Below, in pieces: positions 5,607 to 7,921 of a stretch of 7,921 nucleotides of DNA. Position numbers and translations under genes: made by a program. The number at the start of each line of letters is the position of its first letter. Within the stretch, counting starts at the first letter, position 1. Below the pieces are notes generated by a model. It ran no database searches, had not been told where the DNA came from, and was given only the letters and a program-made list of their open reading frames with translations. The DNA lies in contig CAVGIU010000077.1 in assembly GCA_963629425.1 (NCBI GenBank), positions 1-7,921 of the forward strand. The letters run 5' to 3'. Origin of the DNA: F23-B02 sp963629425. Its GTDB lineage: Bacteria > Bacillota > Clostridia > Oscillospirales > Oscillospiraceae.

Positions 5607-6818
5607 ATGTTTGACCGTGAGCTTGTTTTGAAGCTGGCCGAAAAATATGAGAGCTTCTATCTGTATGACGGCCGGACGATACTTGACAGCATCGCGGCTC
5701 TCGGCGAAAGCTTTGAGGGTGTGCGCTTCTTGTATTCGGCCAAGGCAAATCCGCACCCGTCGGTGCTCAGATGCATCTTTGACGAGGGATTCGGCCTTGA
5801 CGCGGCCTCCATGGGAGAGGTATCAATGGGCGTGAAGTTCGGCCTCGCGCCGGAGAATATATATTATTCTGCACCGGGCAAGAGCGTGAGCGATCTCGAC
5901 GCTGCGCTCGAAAAATGCGTCATAGTCGCCGACAGCACGGCCGAGCTTGAGCGCATACAGTACCTCGCCGCGCGCCACGGCGTTAAGGCTGAGGTAGGAG
6001 TGCGTATAAACCCCAACTTCACGTTTGACGGCGAGGGCGGCGTATCCTGCAAATTCGGCATCGACGAGGATGAGGCACTCAAAAAGCTTCCCGAGTGGAA
6101 CACGCTTAAAAACCTGCATATCTGCGGCATCCACGTCCATTCGCGCAGTCAGGAGCTGAATACACAGCACCTTTGCGATTACTACGGCCGCATGTTCGAG
6201 CTCGCTGTGAGATGCCAAAAGGCTCTCGGCCGAGAGCTGCGCTTTGTCAACATGGGCTCGGGTATCGGCATTCCCTATGCCGAGACTGACAGCGCCGTTG
6301 ACCTCAAAAGGCTCGGAGAGCACATGACGGCACTTTGCGGAAAGTATGCCGAAAAGCTCCCCAAAACGCGGATATTCATTGAAACGGGGCGTTTCGTGTC
6401 GTGTAAGGCCGGTGTCTACGTCACACATGTAAACGACGTGAAAACGAGTTTCGGGAAAAAATATATCATACTTGCCAACACGCTCAACGGCTTTGTGCGC
6501 CCCTCGATCGCGCAGATGGCCGAGCGCACGCCGGAGGCTGTGCCCTGCGAGCCGCTGTATACGGGGCCGAATGCGTTCGGCTTTGTTCCGCTTAACGATG
6601 AGACGGAAACGGAGACCGTTACCGTCTGCGGCAATCTCTGCACGGGAGCGGACGTTATCGCGCAGGATACAGAGCTTCCAAAGCTCAAGCCAGGCGACGT
6701 GTTTGCGATAACAAACGCCGGAAGCTACGCGGCGGTGCTGACGCCCATGCAGTTTGCCTCGCTCACGCCGCCGGTTCAGATATTCGCCGCCCCCGACGGA
6801 AGGCTTACGGTGCTGTGA
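5607..6818 (+). CDS. PLP-dependent fold-III decarboxylase, LysA-like superfamily, substrate unknown (403 aa)
   Basis: An alanine-racemase-fold (group IV) PLP decarboxylase. The N-terminal barrel carries YSAKANPHP with the PLP-binding lysine K46; then GIHVHSRSQ (174-182), the phosphate-binding glycines MGSGIGIPY (216-224) and ETGR (259-262). The C-terminal beta domain has CGNLCTGADVIAQD (341-354), with C345 at the catalytic cysteine position, and NAGSYAAVLTPMQF (370-383). The family decarboxylates diaminopimelate, ornithine/arginine, carboxynorspermidine or siderophore precursors. Here the usual CESxD motif of diaminopimelate decarboxylase is CTGAD, nearer to CTPxD in SbnH/PvsE-like enzymes, so a plain LysA label would be unsafe. 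Start ATG 5607 is chosen because AAAGGAG (5592-5598) precedes it; the frame is open back to a GTG at 5544, but that would translate the terminator hairpin. The stop overlaps the Nudix start by one base, so the two are coupled. No separate promoter is evident. Confidence 0.88.
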   Translation: MFDRELVLKLAEKYESFYLYDGRTILDSIAALGESFEGVRFLYSAKANPHPSVLRCIFDEGFGLDAASMGEVSMGVKFGLAPENIYYSAPGKSVSDLDAALEKCVIVADSTAELERIQYLAARHGVKAEVGVRINPNFTFDGEGGVSCKFGIDEDEALKKLPEWNTLKNLHICGIHVHSRSQELNTQHLCDYYGRMFELAVRCQKALGRELRFVNMGSGIGIPYAETDSAVDLKRLGEHMTALCGKYAEKLPKTRIFIETGRFVSCKAGVYVTHVNDVKTSFGKKYIILANTLNGFVRPSIAQMAERTPEAVPCEPLYTGPNAFGFVPLNDETETETVTVCGNLCTGADVIAQDTELPKLKPGDVFAITNAGSYAAVLTPMQFASLTPPVQIFAAPDGRLTVL

Positions 6819-7288
6819 TGCTCAATACGACGCTGTGCTATATAAGCCGCGGCAGCGAGTATCTCATGCTGCACCGCGTGAAGAAGAAAAACGATATAAA
6901 CCACGATAAGTGGATCGGCATCGGCGGAAAATTCGAGGCCGACGAAAGTCCCGACGAGTGTCTTCTGCGCGAAGCGAAGGAGGAGACAGGGCTCACGCTC
7001 ACCTCATGGCGCTGCCGCGGTATAGTCACCTTCGTGAACACGCAGTGCGACTCGGAATATATGCACCTGTTCACAGCCGACGGCTTTGATGGCGAGCTCA
7101 GGGACTGCGACGAGGGCGAGCTTGAGTGGATAGACCGCGCAAAGCTCTATGATCTTACACTTTGGGAGGGCGATAAGATATTCCTGCGCCTTTTGGAAAA
7201 CGACGCGCAGCCCTTTTTCCTCTTAAAGCTCAGCTATGACGGCGATGAGCTCGTAAGCGCTGTTTTAAACGGTGAAAAAATAAGATGA
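6818..7288 (+). CDS. Nudix hydrolase, MutT/MTH1-like (156 aa)
   Basis: Nudix enzymes cleave nucleoside diphosphate derivatives; MutT-type members remove oxidised dNTPs such as 8-oxo-dGTP. A complete Nudix box GX5EX7REUXEEXGU spans G37 to L59 (G37, E43, R51-E52, E55-E56, G58-L59). The preceding YLMLHRVKKKNDINHDKWIG (15-34) is typical of the 8-oxo-dGTP diphosphatase-like branch, with the Lys-rich segment and the W before the Nudix glycines. Exact substrate remains inferred. The start ATG 6818 overlaps the decarboxylase stop (TGATG); a GTG at 6815 is also in frame but less likely. The ribosome binding site is weak (GGAAGG about 14 nt upstream), so translation probably depends on ribosomes finishing the decarboxylase. 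It may clean up nucleotides or act on a product linked to its partner gene. The gene ends just before the hairpin at 7301-7329. Confidence 0.88.
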   Translation: MLNTTLCYISRGSEYLMLHRVKKKNDINHDKWIGIGGKFEADESPDECLLREAKEETGLTLTSWRCRGIVTFVNTQCDSEYMHLFTADGFDGELRDCDEGELEWIDRAKLYDLTLWEGDKIFLRLLENDAQPFFLLKLSYDGDELVSAVLNGEKIR

Positions 7289-7295
7289 TGATATG

Positions 7296-7329
7296 AAAAA
7301 CAGCCACGGCGGAGATACCGCCGTGGCTG
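7296..7329 (-). terminator. Rho-independent terminator, strongest for proS
   Basis: A perfect 12-bp GC-rich stem CAGCCACGGCGG (7301-7312) and its complement (7318-7329) enclose a 5-nt loop AGATA. On the minus strand it is followed by TTTTT (complement of 7300-7296), a good terminator for proS. On the plus strand the tail is CTTATATTC, so it could also stop the Nudix transcript, less efficiently. Confidence 0.85.
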
Positions 7330-7344
7330 CTTATATTCTATATC

Positions 7345-7921
7345 TTAGTACGCTACGCCCCAGTAGATCATGTGCTTTGCCTTCTTGCCGCAGATGGGGC
7401 AGGTGTCGCCGAGATCTTCCTGCTCGAAGGGAATGCAGCGCGAGGACATGCCGGCCTGCTCCTTCATCTTCATCTCGCACTCGAGCTCGCCGCACCACAT
7501 GGTCTTTATAAAGCCGCCTTTTTCCTCCTGAAGCTGCTTTGCCTCCTCAAGAGAGTGCGCCTCGAAGATGTGCTCGTCGAGATTCTTCTTTGCCTTGTCG
7601 AACAGACCCTGCTGCACAGCGTCAAGCAGCTCGGGAACCTTTTCGGTCAGCTCCGCGAGCGCAACGGAGGTCTTCTCACCGTTATCGCGCCTTACGGCCA
7701 TGCACACGCCGTTTTCAATGTCACGCGGGCCGATCTCGATACGCAGGGGAACGCCCTTCATCTCATACTGCGCGCACTTCCAGCCGAGACTGTTGTCGCT
7801 GAGGTCTATCTTGGCGTGGATGCCCGCCGCCCTGAGGGCGGAGTACAGCTCGTTTGCCTTCTCGGTGACGCCCTGCTTGTGCTGCGCGACGGGGACGACG
7901 ATGACCTGCACGGGCGCGATG
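7345..7921 (-). CDS. proS: Prolyl-tRNA synthetase, archaeal/eukaryotic-type, C-terminal part (partial)
   Basis: ProS charges tRNA-Pro with proline in the cytoplasm. Only the last 191 residues are inside the window; the frame continues past the right edge. The visible part starts with IAPVQVIVVPVA, the opening of the class II anticodon-binding domain, continues through GWKCAQYEMKGVPLRIEIGP, and ends in the C-terminal zinc-binding-like domain that marks the archaeal/eukaryotic-type enzyme. Conserved cysteines lie in MWCGELECE, SSRCIPFEQ and DTCPICGKKAK, and the chain ends in WGVAY with the characteristic terminal tyrosine. The type common in many Firmicutes and in E. coli has an editing insertion and no such tail; this shorter type is frequent in Clostridia. 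The GTG at 7911-7909 is not the real start, since family-conserved residues precede it. Downstream is a strong hairpin terminator. Confidence 0.93.
   Translation of the reverse strand, partial: IAPVQVIVVPVAQHKQGVTEKANELYSALRAAGIHAKIDLSDNSLGWKCAQYEMKGVPLRIEIGPRDIENGVCMAVRRDNGEKTSVALAELTEKVPELLDAVQQGLFDKAKKNLDEHIFEAHSLEEAKQLQEEKGGFIKTMWCGELECEMKMKEQAGMSSRCIPFEQEDLGDTCPICGKKAKHMIYWGVAY

Noticed and set aside
5823..6428. Open frame on the minus strand opposite the decarboxylase
   Set aside because: No motif or ribosome binding site, and it lies fully within a motif-complete PLP enzyme gene.
1..7921. CRISPR array, tRNA or rRNA genes, insertion sequences, toxin-antitoxin or defence modules
   Set aside because: Reading both strands I found no regularly spaced repeats, no cloverleaf-type or rRNA sequence, no transposase or terminal inverted repeats, and no protein with such motifs.

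Overview
The window looks like chromosomal DNA of an anaerobic Clostridia-type Firmicute, most likely near Oscillospiraceae/Ruminococcaceae. The grounds are moderately GC-rich coding sequence, strong AGGAGG-type ribosome binding sites, sigma-A-like promoters with 17-nt spacers, short intergenic gaps, and an archaeal/eukaryotic-type prolyl-tRNA synthetase with a C-terminal zinc domain. The genus is inference; there is no rRNA or other taxonomic marker here.

Layout. (a) 1-535, minus: broken remains of a copper-type P1B ATPase (CopA-like), with its front end and actuator domain missing and two reading frames needed to read it. (b) 536-1054, minus: an unrecognised multi-pass membrane protein with an HDxDH motif and its own promoter. 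(c) About 1055-1225: a divergent promoter region with a repeated ATGTCAA heptamer. (d) 1226-3007, plus: a two-gene operon of a TPR protein and a YjjG-type HAD nucleotidase. (e) 2995-3032: a perfect 16-bp palindromic terminator shared with the convergent operon. (f) 3020-4140, minus: an HD-domain protein and an Sfp-type 4'-phosphopantetheinyl transferase with overlapping stop and start. (g) 4141-4281: back-to-back promoters. (h) 4282-5235, plus: a GtrB/DPMS-like membrane glycosyltransferase. (i) 5305-5547, plus: an 80-residue membrane protein with its own extended -10 promoter, then a hairpin terminator. (j) 5607-7288, plus: a fold-III PLP decarboxylase overlapping a MutT-like Nudix hydrolase. 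(k) 7345-7921, minus: the 3' part of proS with its terminator.

The genes do not form one pathway. They are mostly short housekeeping or maintenance units: nucleotide clean-up (YjjG, Nudix), carrier-protein activation (PPTase), lipid-linked sugar transfer (GT2), amino-acid decarboxylation and tRNA charging. I see no phage, transposon, CRISPR, toxin-antitoxin or defence module and no convincing new multi-gene system. The points most worth a second look are the decayed P-type ATPase, the two unrecognised membrane proteins, the decarboxylase of unknown substrate with a terminator hairpin just before its ribosome binding site, and the repeat-bearing divergent promoter region.
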